Origin: Methanobacterium_C sp963845285
GTDB taxonomy: Archaea > Methanobacteriota > Methanobacteria > Methanobacteriales > Methanobacteriaceae
DNA length: 64,000 nt
Assembly: GCA_963845285.1 (NCBI GenBank)
Contig: CAWJRO010000017.1
Span: 9,409 to 73,408 of the forward strand
Direction of reading: 5' to 3'
Of the stretch, positions 49,675-60,876 are shown piece by piece. Numbering within the stretch: position 1 is the first letter of the stretch; the number at the start of each line of letters is the position of its first letter. The notes under the pieces are model-generated. The model searched no databases and was not told the origin of the DNA. It saw only the letters and a list, made by a program, of their open reading frames with translations. Position numbers and translations under genes: made by a program.

Positions 49675-50812
49675 AGCGCAATGCCTCCGTTGGTGATAGT
49701 TTAGAAGCCCTGTATGCAGGATACAATCCACCTACAATTCCTAGGAGTAATGCAACTCCAATTGCTCTCAAGAACAATGCCACTGAAAATGTTGGTTCAA
49801 TCCTCATTAGAAGATGTGACATGCTTAAAATTTCAACAGCGCCAACACCAACAATTACCCCAACAACTGCTGCTATTAGGGAGATGATGAAGGATTCAGC
49901 AATTATCATTGTCATTACCTTCTTATTGGTCCATCCTACAGCTTTAAGAACTCCTATTTCTCTTGTTCTTTCAACTACAGATTTTACCATAATAACAAGA
50001 ACAATTACTGCACTTATAATTATTGCAAGAACTGAAATTGCCCATGAACCCGTGCTTATGGTTTGAAGTCCGTTGTTCATTCTGCCCATTGATGCCATGG
50101 ATTTTGTGGTTGATAAGTCAGGATATGCCTTTACGATCTGGTTGGATAGATCATTTGTATTTTGAGTGTTGTTAACCTTAACCAAGATGAAAGAAACTGT
50201 TCCAGTACTGTTGGTAATATTTTGAAGGGCACTCAATGACATGAATACTCCCCTATCTTCCATGAAATTGCCTGTTTCGTAAATACCCACAATTTTGAAT
50301 GTCTCACCAGAAACATTGAGAGTATCCCCCACAGTTTTGTTCATGCTTTTAGAAGCGGTTGTACCAATTATTAGCTCATTTCCACTGAAATATAACGAAC
50401 CATTGGTAACTACAGCATCAGCAAAGGACAATTGGCTGCTATCAATTCCCATCGCACTAACTGGTCTTTTAGAATCATTAACCGTGAAGCTACTTTGTAA
50501 AATTCCTGCTGCATCTTGCACACCTTGTATCTTCAGGATATCATCAACCCGCGTTTGGTTGATGTCCCCACCACCACCTGAACTTTCCATCATCTGATCA
50601 GGCCCACCCTGGTTTCCTGCAGAATTTACTGAAACCAATGTGAAATCAGCTGCTCCAGCTGTAAGGGCTTTTTGGGTGGACGATGCTAACCCATCAGTCA
50701 CAAGGCCCAACCCAATTACCGCAGCTATTCCTACAGCAATCCCCAGTATCGCCAGGAATGTCCTTGATTTATTTCGGAATATGTTTTTTAAAATTAGATT
50801 TCTGAATTTCAT
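49667..50812 (-). CDS. MacB/FtsX-like ABC transporter permease
   Basis: This 381-aa protein has the MacB-type four-segment plan: one N-terminal segment (about residues 18-40), a large extracytoplasmic MacB_PCD domain rich in Ser, Asn and Gly (about 45-250), and three C-terminal segments (FtsX domain, 260-370). The cytoplasmic coupling motif REIGVLKAVGWTNKKV near 288-303 and the end motif SPTEALRYE are characteristic. It is translationally coupled to its ATPase. No outer-membrane partner exists in archaea, so it acts alone in the cytoplasmic membrane. Confidence 0.92.
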   Translation of the reverse strand: MKFRNLILKNIFRNKSRTFLAILGIAVGIAAVIGLGLVTDGLASSTQKALTAGAADFTLVSVNSAGNQGGPDQMMESSGGGGDINQTRVDDILKIQGVQDAAGILQSSFTVNDSKRPVSAMGIDSSQLSFADAVVTNGSLYFSGNELIIGTTASKSMNKTVGDTLNVSGETFKIVGIYETGNFMEDRGVFMSLSALQNITNSTGTVSFILVKVNNTQNTNDLSNQIVKAYPDLSTTKSMASMGRMNNGLQTISTGSWAISVLAIIISAVIVLVIMVKSVVERTREIGVLKAVGWTNKKVMTMIIAESFIISLIAAVVGVIVGVGAVEILSMSHLLMRIEPTFSVALFLRAIGVALLLGIVGGLYPAYRASKLSPTEALRYE

Positions 50813-50947
50813 AGTCCCTTATCTAAAATAACATAAAAAGTAGTTTTTCCCATATTGTACCCAAATCTCTACCAAATAACACCCAATTACTTATAAAAGT
50901 TGTAAAATCAAGTATTAAGTATCTATCATTATTTTTCAAAATAATTT

Positions 50948-51054
50948 GAGGTTGTCTCATAGTTCAAAATTTGCAAAAAAATAAGAGTAAACAGAGCTTT
51001 AAATTCAAAAATAATGAAAATTATATAATTAACAAATAATCATGAGACAACCTC
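50948..51054. mobile_element. 107-bp MITE-like element, copy 9
   Basis: Ends GAGGTTGTCTCAT and ATGAGACAACCTC are fully complementary. The core is in forward orientation. AATTT flanks both sides as a 5-base target duplication. Confidence 0.95.
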
Positions 51055-51193
51055 AATTTAAAAAAATAGATAAAATGTTGAATTAATTAGTTGAATTAAC
51101 ATGAAAGAATTAGATAAAATATACTTGATAAAATAAATTATTTTAAAAATTAATTAATTTAAATCTAAAGATCTAATAAATTAAAGCGATATA

Positions 51194-51756
51194 TCATTTT
51201 TGGAATATTGCCTCTGTAATTTGACCCATAAGTCTTATCTTATTTATTTTAAGATTGATCTCATTTAATCCTGCTTTTTGCATTAATCTCTTAATTTCAC
51301 CTGTAGGCATACCATGATTATCTGCAATTGGCTCTCGGATGTATATTTTTCCACCATCTTTTAATTTTTGAATAAGAGCTTTTAATATATCTCCCCTTAA
51401 ATCAGACTCTATATCATGCAGTACGTAATGAACTACAACAGCATCATAAAACTCATCGGGAATATTCACATTATCAATTTTTCCAAATTTAAAATCCACA
51501 TTGGGGTATTTATTCATCCTTTTTTTAATAACATCCATCCATTTTCGGGATATATCAACACATGTTAAATGACCTTCTCCTTTTAAAAGAATTTGAGCTA
51601 TATGTCTTGAAAGAGCACCTGAACCCGAACCATAATCCAAAATTTTCTCATTTCCATTCAGATTAAGGTTTTTTGCATAGTTTTTGTAAAAAGGACTACC
51701 AATTGAGTAGCATACTGCAACTGTACTTCTGTTGAACCGGGTTCTTCAAATTTCAT
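51194..51756 (-). pseudogene. SAM methyltransferase with N-terminal frameshift
   Basis: An intact frame from a TTG at 51640 down to 51194 covers a class I methyltransferase (DYGSGSGALSRHIAQ SAM motif, VDISRKWM, VVVHYVLHDI, GGKIYIREP). The N-terminus lies in another frame: an ATG at 51756 encodes MKFEEPGSTEVQLQYA, and the correct continuation YSIGSPFYKNYAKNL is in the frame of the main part. One base seems lost near 51711. The joined product would be about 187 aa, matching a complete small methyltransferase of unknown substrate. It is either a pseudogene or a sequencing error. Confidence 0.75.
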
Positions 51757-51956
51757 AAATAATCATCTGATTCATCCCATAAAAAAATATGTTATAATAA
51801 AAAATGCTAACTCAATTATTGTTTAATATTCATAAAACTTTAACTAATTACAAACATACAATTATTAAAATATATTGAAAATAATTAAATGACTTTTTTA
51901 TGCTGGAAATAGATTATATTAAACATCAACATGGTATTTAAAGGGGGGGTATTAAC

Positions 51957-53258
51957 CTGATTGGAATAAGCGCGGATTTTGACCCAGTCCACAAAGGACA
52001 CGTTAAATTAATAGATAAAGCCAGACAACTGGCAGACAAAAAAGACGACGAAGTCGTCATCTACCTCAACAAGGGTTACAGTGCCAATCACGCACCCTTC
52101 TTTGCAAACTTCGATGCAAGAAGTCGCATGGCCCTTGAAGCTGGAGCTGACAGAATTGTCCCCATCGAAGGGTTACATCACAGGCTCACCCTGGCATATA
52201 CAGTTCCAATAAGGATAGCAATGATGATAGAAGATGGTGTTGTGGATTACGTTGATGCAGCAGATGTTTCAACAGCTAAGATCAAAAAATATTCATCATC
52301 CTTTGCAAAAAAAGGGATATTCAGTGGTATACCTCGAAATTTACCCAACAGAAATGTTATACGTTGGTTTGCTGTGAATGAGTTTCTATACAAAAAATAC
52401 AACCGAAACCTCAAGTTCCATATAATACCTGAGTACAAGATCAATGGTGAAAAGATTTCAGGAAGGTTCATAAGACGTGAAATAATCGAAAACAACATGA
52501 AAATACCTGAAAGTGCAGCCAAACTTCTTCCAGACTCAACTGTCCAAATATTAGAAGAGGAAATAGAAAAAAGTAACATACCTGGAAAAAGAAATGTGAA
52601 AGTTCTTACAAAACGGCTTAATACGTATTCTCGGGCAAAAATGATTAATATTGCCCATATGAATGCTGACGCTGTAAGTGCCCTTGTAAAAGGCAGAAAA
52701 TACACTTACGAAGATCAGATCTGGGCTTCTTTAAGGATGGCTAACTACGGCCCTGTTCTCACAAGGCTTGCAATAAGCGCTGCCGAGGAAGATGTAACTT
52801 GCAGAGAAGTTTTTGACCTCATTAAAAAGTATGAAAAAGATGGAATCATTCCACCAGACCAAAAAGTCGAAAATGTGATTGAAAGAGCATGGTTTGTGGC
52901 ATCAAAGTCTGATGAGGGAATGCCTTCTTCTGATGCACATAAAATGTTCAGAAAAGGAGCTAGAATCCATGAAAAACCCCTTTATACTTTCGATGGAGGT
53001 ATGCATCTCAGGAGCTTTGAAGTTCCATCTTTAGAAGATGGTATGGATGCCACACTTTATGTGGATAAAAATGACAGACTCTGTTGTGATGTGCGTGCCC
53101 AAGACCGTAAAATTAAAAGCCCACTCAAACTACCAGCTAAACTTGTAACTTATCTGAGACTCCTTATTGACTCGCAGTTCATCCCATTAAGCGCCAAGAT
53201 AATTGAAAAAAAAGAAGGTTGGAGGATTAGGATATTTGTGGGAGACTATGAAAATTAA
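51957..53258 (+). CDS. cytidylyltransferase-like protein with non-AUG start
   Basis: This about 433-aa protein has an N-terminal nucleotidyltransferase fold with the HxGH motif (SADFDPVHKGH, near residues 5-15), and a conserved LHHRLTLAYTVPIRIA near 75-90, and a C-terminal extension. The coding character begins at GISADFDP, 170 bases before the first in-frame ATG (52128), which would delete the active site. CTG (51957) or ATT (51960) must serve as start, 6 to 9 bases after GGGGGGT. Alternatively an ATG at 51931 would be in frame if the G7 run had eight Gs. The substrate is unknown. Confidence 0.85.
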   Translation: MIGISADFDPVHKGHVKLIDKARQLADKKDDEVVIYLNKGYSANHAPFFANFDARSRMALEAGADRIVPIEGLHHRLTLAYTVPIRIAMMIEDGVVDYVDAADVSTAKIKKYSSSFAKKGIFSGIPRNLPNRNVIRWFAVNEFLYKKYNRNLKFHIIPEYKINGEKISGRFIRREIIENNMKIPESAAKLLPDSTVQILEEEIEKSNIPGKRNVKVLTKRLNTYSRAKMINIAHMNADAVSALVKGRKYTYEDQIWASLRMANYGPVLTRLAISAAEEDVTCREVFDLIKKYEKDGIIPPDQKVENVIERAWFVASKSDEGMPSSDAHKMFRKGARIHEKPLYTFDGGMHLRSFEVPSLEDGMDATLYVDKNDRLCCDVRAQDRKIKSPLKLPAKLVTYLRLLIDSQFIPLSAKIIEKKEGWRIRIFVGDYEN

Positions 53259-53326
53259 GGGATATTAAAGTCTAATTATTCTCTCAATTAATTTTTTCAT
53301 TCTTTTTAAGTTGAAATAAGTTAATT

Positions 53327-53362
53327 ATTCGATATATTAAATGGATTCGATATATTAAATGG
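53327..53362. repeat. 18-bp exact tandem duplication
   Basis: ATTCGATATATTAAATGG occurs twice in direct succession in the spacer after the nucleotidyltransferase gene. The rest of this 294-base spacer is AT-rich with no gene. Confidence 0.85.
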
Positions 53363-53552
53363 AATTAAGATAAATTTAAGCATTATAAAAGTTTTAAAAT
53401 ATTAAAATAAATTTGAATGAACAAAAAAAACTTTTTAAGTGATTTAAAAATGAAAAGAATGTTTTTATGAAAATTTTAACTCTATAAAATCTTTTCAATC
53501 ATTTGATAAACTTTTATGAACTTTCCCGAACTTAATATGGTTTTGAATTTTT

Positions 53553-53753
53553 CTAAGGGTTTTTATTTCTGTGCTCAACCACAGGGCACATCCAGCCCTT
53601 ACAAAATGTCATGACCATTTTTCCATTATCCGTAGTTATATAAAGCCTCCAACAGTCACTATTTTCTGGTTTAAATTTAATATCAATGATTGTTTTGCCA
53701 ATAAGCTTCTGAAGAGCTTCCTGACATTCTTGCATATGCTCGTTGATTTCCAA
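53553..53753 (-). CDS. small protein of unknown function
   Basis: This 66-aa protein begins with TTG or at an internal ATG (53735). A short helix at the N-terminus (NEHMQECQEALQKLIGK) is followed by a beta-rich stretch (DIKFKPENSDCWRLYITTDNG) and a Cys-containing end (FCKGWMCPVVEH). GGGGACGG before the TTG may act as a ribosome binding site. The alternating hydrophobic pattern suggests a small folded domain and real coding, but I know no family. It is an isolated gene near the IS5-like element. Confidence 0.55.
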   Translation of the reverse strand: MEINEHMQECQEALQKLIGKTIIDIKFKPENSDCWRLYITTDNGKMVMTFCKGWMCPVVEHRNKNP

Positions 53754-54035
53754 ATGACCGTCCCCTTTCGTGATCCATAAATTCTATATTATGATCCTAA
53801 ATTCTAGATCTGTTAACTTACATCCCGTAGGATAATTTTGTCTTTTAAAAGTTATAAAATTTACTATGAACGTATTATGCTCCAAACACTCAAAAAAATT
53901 CTATTTTAAGTTCTGAAATGGGATAAAGCTTAAATTAGAAAAAACAAGATAATTTAAGATAATTTAGAACCTCATAGATTATAGGGTTAGATCATTTCGA
54001 TTTAGAAAAATTATCCCAAAAAATTTTAAACTACA

Positions 54036-55249
54036 GAGAATTTCTATAAACCTTTTTGATTTTTTGGTTTTAATGTTTGTTGGTTGATGTTATTCTCTGT
54101 TTAGTAGGTGTATAATGAATTTACGATAGTTTTATATCTTATTAAGAGTATAGGAATATTATGAAGTCGTTTGATGATTATCTCTTGAATAAGGAGTATG
54201 CTCGTGTGGAACGGTTGGGTGATAAGTTGGCTGAGGTTGAACCTTTGATTGATTGGGAGGTTTTTCGGCCGATCATTCGGGAAATGTATGATAACCAAAC
54301 AGAACGTGGTGGTAGACCTAACAATGATGAAGTAGTAATGGTTAAGATGTTGGTTTTACAATCATGGTACGGTTTATCTGATCCCGAACTTGAAAGGCAG
54401 GCTACGGACCGTATTTCTTTTAGGAAGTTTTTAGGATTTCCTGAAGTTATACCAGACCGTGCAACGGTCTGGTCTTTCAGAGAAAGATTGAGTCAAACAG
54501 GTAAAGACAAGGAAATATGGACGGAATTACAAAGACAAATTGACAGTAAAGGTTTAAAGGTTAAAGAAGGTGTGATTCAGGATGCCACATTTATCACAAC
54601 TGATCCTGGTCATAAAAAGGTTGATGAACCACGTGGACCTAATGCTAAAACTCGACGCAGCAAAGATGGGACCTGGACTAAAAAAGGAAATAAATCCAGT
54701 TTTGGATACAAATTGCACACAAAAATGGATATGGAATATGAATTGATACGTGAATTAGAAACAACCACTGCTAAAGTACATGATAGTCAAATTGACTTAT
54801 CTCAACCTGATGAAATCATGTATCGTGACCGCGGGTACTTTGGAGGACAATGCAAAGGCCACAATGCCACTATGAACCGAGCCACACGCGGCCATCCACT
54901 GAGAATACGTGATAAAATGCGAAATAAAAGAATATCATGCAAAAGATCACCAGGAGAACAGCCCTATGCAGTAATTAAAACCATATTCCACTCCGGCCAC
55001 ACAAAACTCACCACCATCTTCCGAAACCACACCCGAAACATATTCAACTGCCTCAGCTACAACTTACTACAACTAAACACCCTAACCTATAAATCAGACG
55101 AACTAGCGAACGCTATCATCAAATAGTTACTAAAACATACTAAAAACACTAAAAAAAAGACAAAAATAAATCAAAACCCAGAAAAACCCATTACAATAAC
55201 AAGATAAACTAAAACCCAAAATAAAAAAACGAAGTAAATAGAAATTCTC
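54036..55249 (+). mobile_element. IS5-family insertion sequence, intact
   Basis: This 1,214-bp element has 12-base terminal inverted repeats GAGAATTTCTAT and is flanked by TACA on both sides (54032-54035, 55250-55253), a 4-base target duplication. It contains one complete transposase gene. Its ends match the ~180-bp MITEs at 20483, 24803 and 57598. Confidence 0.93.
54161..55126 (+). CDS. IS5-family DDE transposase
   Basis: This 321-aa transposase has the IS5-group layout. The N-terminal region ending in LSDPELERQATDRISFRKFLG (about residues 73-93, given here in shorter form as LSDPELERQATDR) binds the ends. The DDE triad is D in IQDATFI near 140, D in MYRDRGYFGG near 222, and E in SPGEQPYAVIK near 265. 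The sequence is complete from ATG to stop without breaks, so the enzyme may be active. Codon use is like that of the host. Confidence 0.95.
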   Translation: MKSFDDYLLNKEYARVERLGDKLAEVEPLIDWEVFRPIIREMYDNQTERGGRPNNDEVVMVKMLVLQSWYGLSDPELERQATDRISFRKFLGFPEVIPDRATVWSFRERLSQTGKDKEIWTELQRQIDSKGLKVKEGVIQDATFITTDPGHKKVDEPRGPNAKTRRSKDGTWTKKGNKSSFGYKLHTKMDMEYELIRELETTTAKVHDSQIDLSQPDEIMYRDRGYFGGQCKGHNATMNRATRGHPLRIRDKMRNKRISCKRSPGEQPYAVIKTIFHSGHTKLTTIFRNHTRNIFNCLSYNLLQLNTLTYKSDELANAIIK

Positions 55250-55456
55250 TACACAATCATTATACACTCAATTTTCAGATATGGTTCCATTTAATAAAGT
55301 TTCATTAACTCATTAATCCTTTCTAATTTTCAGTTCTAATTCATGATGTTTCCCGAGAAAATAGAAACTTTAAAGTACTATAAATTAATATGTTATTACC
55401 AAAACAGTTGAACATGATTACGTTTAGTTCCAGTATTTAAAAGAGGATAAAAGTAA

Positions 55457-56281
55457 TTAGTCCTCATAGAAACTGTAAAATACATCCCTATAATTTTCCA
55501 ATTTCTTTTCATGTTTACCCTCTTTATTTGAGAGTAATTTAAAAAATTCAGATGTTGCCCTACTCATCATGGGATCTGTATGTTCAGAAACCACCTTCAC
55601 AACCTCCATCATCTCCTGAGCACGTCTTTCAGCATGAAATGCACTGCTTATTACTCTGGACATTGCAGATTCCTTGAAACCAGGGCATTCAGTTTCAGAT
55701 ATGCATTCAAGAAGCAATTCATCAACTCCCATTTTATAAGCCACCAAAAGAGTCTCAAAAAGCAGAGCCGAAACTCCCTTGGTGTATGCACTTCTAAGCA
55801 TCTTTATAGCAGAAGCCTGACCAACTTCAGGACCTATAACTTCTATATTCATCCCATAACCATTGAGCTTTGCAAAACGTTCTGCACCGCTGCCAGATGC
55901 AATGATCTTAACATCCAAGCCTTTTTTTACGCTTCCTATTAACGCTGCATCAACAGTTTTACCTTTTTTTATAAACCCAAGTGCTTCTTTAACCCTTGGG
56001 GGTGAAATATTGTTTACATCTACATAAACACCATTAAAATATTCTCCAACCTCTTTTGCAACTTCAACAGCTTTTGATGGAACAACTGCTGATATGAGGA
56101 TTTCCGATATTTCTACAACTTCTCTGTTGGTTTTGCAGCGCTTAACACCAACCTTATCTGCAATATCTCGTGTTCTTGAACTTCTACCCTCAACACATGT
56201 GTAAACATCCACTCCGTTGCGTATGAGTCCATCACTTAATGTTGATGCAACTTCTCCAAATCCTAAAAATCCCACTTTCAT
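55457..56281 (-). CDS. NAD(P)-binding 6-phosphogluconate-dehydrogenase-like protein
   Basis: This 274-aa protein has an N-terminal Rossmann fold with the dinucleotide motif VGFLGFGEVASTL (residues 2-14) and a helical C-terminal DUF1932-type domain. It belongs to the beta-hydroxyacid dehydrogenase superfamily, near the archaeal F420- or NADP-linked relatives. The catalytic-site segment with SAYTKGVSALLFE near 175-187 provides a Lys in the expected helix. The substrate is unknown. GGGG lies upstream of the ATG at 56281; the frame opens five codons earlier. It follows the DUF89 gene on the same strand after about 190 bases. Confidence 0.83.
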   Translation of the reverse strand: MKVGFLGFGEVASTLSDGLIRNGVDVYTCVEGRSSRTRDIADKVGVKRCKTNREVVEISEILISAVVPSKAVEVAKEVGEYFNGVYVDVNNISPPRVKEALGFIKKGKTVDAALIGSVKKGLDVKIIASGSGAERFAKLNGYGMNIEVIGPEVGQASAIKMLRSAYTKGVSALLFETLLVAYKMGVDELLLECISETECPGFKESAMSRVISSAFHAERRAQEMMEVVKVVSEHTDPMMSRATSEFFKLLSNKEGKHEKKLENYRDVFYSFYED

Positions 56282-56473
56282 AAGATACAACCCCAAATAT
56301 CGGGATAAATGTTAATTGTAATTGATTTTAATTGATTTTGATATTTAAGAATATTAAACAACATGTAAATTAAGTGAACTTAGATGTAGATTAAATTTCT
56401 GTAGATGTTACTCATTTGTAAACATTTGTTCTTTATTTCCATTAAAAGTTATATCTCATTAAATGGAAAAAAA

Positions 56474-57349
56474 TTAGTTTTTGGGCGTATTGAGCATTAA
56501 AACCACATTATCACCCTTTTCCACACCAATATCCCTTGCAACAGGGTCACATTTAGCGTTCAAAAGAGAAAATATGGGTTTATTCTTGAGATCCATCTCT
56601 CCCAGGCCTTCATAGTTTCCAAGGCCCTTGGCTATAACCATATCTGCCTTATCAAATATTTCATTAAATTCATCGGATACATCCCCATATATTACGCCTA
56701 CAGAGTCCGTACCTGTAGTTATGAGCTCTGCAACCTCTTCCAACCCGATACTAATGGCATCTTCCATGCAAGCATCATTTAAAATTGGTTTTTTCTTAAG
56801 AGCTACTGTAACTTCCACATCATACTCGTGGAGTTTTTTTATGAGTAACTTATCAAATACTATTTCCCCTATGTTATCTGCAAGGTACAAAACAGTTTCA
56901 GCCTTTTCAAGCTCATTTTCAAGCTCTTGGGAGTTGTCTACTGCAAAACCTTTTTCCATGGTTTTAATCAGGATGCTTTCCATGTCTGAGTCCAGCCCCA
57001 TTGCACCGAAATCTATGACGTTTCCTGCTATTGCTGCTTTTAGATAACTTTCAAGACCATTTTGATCCTCCACTATTTTTTCAACCCTTGGAAAGAATTT
57101 CAGAGCTATTTCATTGCAAATTTCCCTTTGATAACTATATGGATCCTTGTTTCGAGTTTCTTTCTTTATGGTTCTGTGTATCTCTGTTCCAATCACGTTG
57201 GAAGCTGCACCCTTGTGAAAATTTTTACACACTATTTTGGTGACCTTTTCAGTAACATCCATTTTCAATGATTCATCATCTGTTGCAAGATCAACTGCTT
57301 CTCTTGCCTGTCTTAAGAAACATGCTGCACATTCGTAGTGAACTTTCAT
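56474..57349 (-). CDS. DUF89-family damage-control phosphatase-like protein
   Basis: This 291-aa protein is an archaeal member of DUF89 (ARMT1-like, COG1578). Eukaryotic and plant relatives are metal-dependent phosphatases that remove damaged phosphometabolites. Visible motifs are YECAACFLRQAREA at residues 5-18, LADNIGEIVFDKLL near 155-168, the metal-binding Asp/Asn there, and AKGLGNYEGLGE near 247-258. Length is typical for prokaryotic members. GGAGAT precedes the ATG. The natural substrate is unknown in archaea. Confidence 0.88.
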   Translation of the reverse strand: MKVHYECAACFLRQAREAVDLATDDESLKMDVTEKVTKIVCKNFHKGAASNVIGTEIHRTIKKETRNKDPYSYQREICNEIALKFFPRVEKIVEDQNGLESYLKAAIAGNVIDFGAMGLDSDMESILIKTMEKGFAVDNSQELENELEKAETVLYLADNIGEIVFDKLLIKKLHEYDVEVTVALKKKPILNDACMEDAISIGLEEVAELITTGTDSVGVIYGDVSDEFNEIFDKADMVIAKGLGNYEGLGEMDLKNKPIFSLLNAKCDPVARDIGVEKGDNVVLMLNTPKN

Positions 57350-57597
57350 ATTATCTCCTTAAATACTCAATCAGTTTATTATGAATCTTTATTTTGACTT
57401 ATTTTGTTTTTTCTCTGGTTTCTATAAAATTTTTATAATTTTATGATAAAAATGTACCATTTAAGTGTTTAAATTTTATGACTTCTATAATTAAATTTAA
57501 GCAGTATTTGTACTTTGTACAACCTTTAAACCCAATACAACCTTCAAATCCTGCACAACTTGGTATCCTGAAAATCCAATTGAATCTGTAATTTTTA

Positions 57598-57775
57598 GAG
57601 AATTTCTAAAAACCTCTAAAATTTAATAATATTAAAAGATTTAAGTTAATTATGATAAATGAACACGTCATTTAAGCCTTTATTAACATTTAATAACTCA
57701 ATTAACTCATTAATAAATATCATAAAACTATTTCTAAACATAATATCAACAGTAAATAAGTTAATAGAAATTCTC
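57598..57775. mobile_element. ~180-bp MITE of the IS5-like element, copy 3
   Basis: Ends GAGAATTTCTAAAAACCT and AATAGAAATTCTC are complementary over 11 or 12 bases and agree with the IS at 54036. TTTA flanks both sides as a 4-base target duplication. The interior is a diverged relative of copies 1 and 2. Confidence 0.9.
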
Positions 57776-57821
57776 TTTAATCTTTTTAATATATTTTGAA
57801 ATTTTATTTTGAATATGAATT

Positions 57822-58838
57822 TTAAAGAGAATTTGTTGGAATTGGGGATAGACACAGAATAAAAATTATCAACATAACCACAGCCATAATTTTTCTACCC
57901 CTTGTCAATTTTGAAGCATTATCAAGTGCTCCAGGATGCTTTTTAGTAAAAAAGAGTAATAAAAACATTAATATGGCCATTGTTATCCATCCCAGAACCA
58001 CAGTTACAACTATGCCTATCATGGATACTATCTGGTGAGTTCTTTCATTGAAAAGTGACCTTGAGATGTGGCCACCGTCTAAAAAAGATACAGGCATCAA
58101 ATTGAGCATTGTCACTATTATACCAACCCACGCAGCAAATGCAACAGGGTGAATCTGCAGCATGTAACCTGCAGGTACTGTTGGTGCCAAGAAGTACATA
58201 AATATAGCCATTAAAGGTGGGGGATTGAACATCATAGCCCCTGCTTTTATTGGAACCACTGTTGATAATAAAATTCCAATTATAAGGACTGGAATTGTGA
58301 CGATGATCCCTGCAATCGGCCCGCTGAATCCCAGATCAAAAAGGGCATTTTTATCAGGAATAGGTGATTTAACATTTATAACTGCACCAAATGTCCCTAT
58401 AAGCGTTGTGGCAGGTACAAAGTAGGGTAATGTTGCTTCAACACCATGTTTTCTTGCCGCAAAAAAGTGAGCACTTTCATGGACTCCTAATATACTCAAG
58501 ATCGCTATAGAAAATGCTACACCACTCCATAGGTTCTGGTTTCCAACCATGTAGCCTGCATAGATTGTGGTTGCAACGGTTGCAACAAAAAGAACTACGT
58601 TTATGTAAATATTGGATTTTCCATTTTCAGGTTTTTCAGCTATTCCTATTCTGTAATTTTTCCCATAAGGCTCCATAAATGGAATGTAACCTATTTCAGC
58701 CATATCCTGAATTAACCGGGAAAATTTATCATGATCATAGTCATAAATGACAAAATAAGAACCTTCTTCGGTAGAATGAAATCCCTCTACCTGAAAATAA
58801 TTTGAGATGTTCTTCTCAATGAGATCGAAGTTTTCCAC
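57822..58838 (-). CDS. site-2-protease-type membrane metallopeptidase (M50)
   Basis: This 338-aa membrane protein is an M50 intramembrane zinc protease. After a 75-residue soluble N-terminal domain come seven or so hydrophobic segments. The zinc motif is HESAHFFAAR near residue 118-127 (HExxH), and the third ligand is the Asp of PVSFLDGGH near 248-256. Relatives cleave membrane-bound regulators, but no substrate gene is adjacent. The start is GTG, with GGGATG upstream. The gene points toward the MITE at 57598. Confidence 0.9.
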   Translation of the reverse strand: MENFDLIEKNISNYFQVEGFHSTEEGSYFVIYDYDHDKFSRLIQDMAEIGYIPFMEPYGKNYRIGIAEKPENGKSNIYINVVLFVATVATTIYAGYMVGNQNLWSGVAFSIAILSILGVHESAHFFAARKHGVEATLPYFVPATTLIGTFGAVINVKSPIPDKNALFDLGFSGPIAGIIVTIPVLIIGILLSTVVPIKAGAMMFNPPPLMAIFMYFLAPTVPAGYMLQIHPVAFAAWVGIIVTMLNLMPVSFLDGGHISRSLFNERTHQIVSMIGIVVTVVLGWITMAILMFLLLFFTKKHPGALDNASKLTRGRKIMAVVMLIIFILCLSPIPTNSL

Positions 58839-59027
58839 ATATACACATCCCGAAGCTCAGTAAACATTTAAAAAGTTTGTTAAAGTTTAAATATCAAATT
58901 TAAACCCCTTAATTTTAAGTTAAATAATGTATCACTCAAATAACTTGGATACATGTTGAAGTTAGATTATTCTAAATAAAATTTTTTAATATTGATATTC
59001 AAATAGTGTTCAAAGAATGGGAACACC

Positions 59028-59228
59028 TTAACCACCATATATGACCTGTATAATTTCAATTGTGTCCCCGTCAGTAACTGGCTCCTCTTCTATGACTATG
59101 CAATTGTTTTTTTTAACAACCACAGTTTCGGAGGGAACATCCATAATTTCAAGCATGTCTTTTACTGTTTGATTCCCATTTATTTCCCTTATTTCAGTAT
59201 TTTCCCCTATGACTATTTTTACTTCCAT
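59028..59228 (-). CDS. ubiquitin-like sulfur carrier protein (ThiS/MoaD/TtuB type)
   Basis: This 66-aa protein has the beta-grasp layout and ends in VIYGG, the C-terminal diglycine that is adenylated and thiolated in sulfur carriers. Its length and sequence fit ThiS/MoaD/SAMP-like proteins. Upstream on the same strand lies ttuA (60877-61812), the enzyme expected to take sulfur from such a carrier for tRNA 2-thiouridine. In between, an IS4-like element and a MITE have inserted. The ATG has GGAG upstream; a TTG just before it is also possible. Confidence 0.88.
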   Translation of the reverse strand: MEVKIVIGENTEIREINGNQTVKDMLEIMDVPSETVVVKKNNCIVIEEEPVTDGDTIEIIQVIYGG

Positions 59229-59423
59229 CAAAATTCGTCTCCAGCCTTCATGAATAATTTTGTTGAATTCGTTTGTCCAATAAATTTCTAGGATTTTTTC
59301 AACAAGTTAAAGTCAACTCTATTTTACTCTAGTTTTATTCTTATTTAGTCTGTTTTATGATCTTTATTTTACGATCTCATTCATTATTTTTTAAATGCCT
59401 CAACATCATTTATAATATGTTAA

Positions 59424-60668
<1,245 letters not shown>

Positions 60669-60743
60669 ATATGTTAATATATAAATTTACAAACATTTTA
60701 TGGAAAAGTTGATCTGGAACTTTACGCTCTAATTAAACTTTAA

Positions 60744-60850
60744 GAGGCTGCCTCATGATTAGTTTTAACACATGTAACTTTACTTATTTTTGAATTTAAA
60801 GCTTTATTTATCCTTATTTTTCTGCAAATTCTGAACTATGAAACAACCTC
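60744..60850. mobile_element. 107-bp MITE-like element, copy 10
   Basis: Ends GAGGCTGCCTCAT and ATGAAACAACCTC, core in reverse orientation. TTTAA flanks both sides as a 5-base target duplication. It lies between the IS4-like element and ttuA. Confidence 0.93.
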
Positions 60851-60876
60851 TTTAATTCAAAAAAAGGTTTAAAAAC

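Noticed and set aside
57646..57855. A 69-codon frame across the MITE
   Set aside because: It reads through the mobile element and the end of the protease gene.
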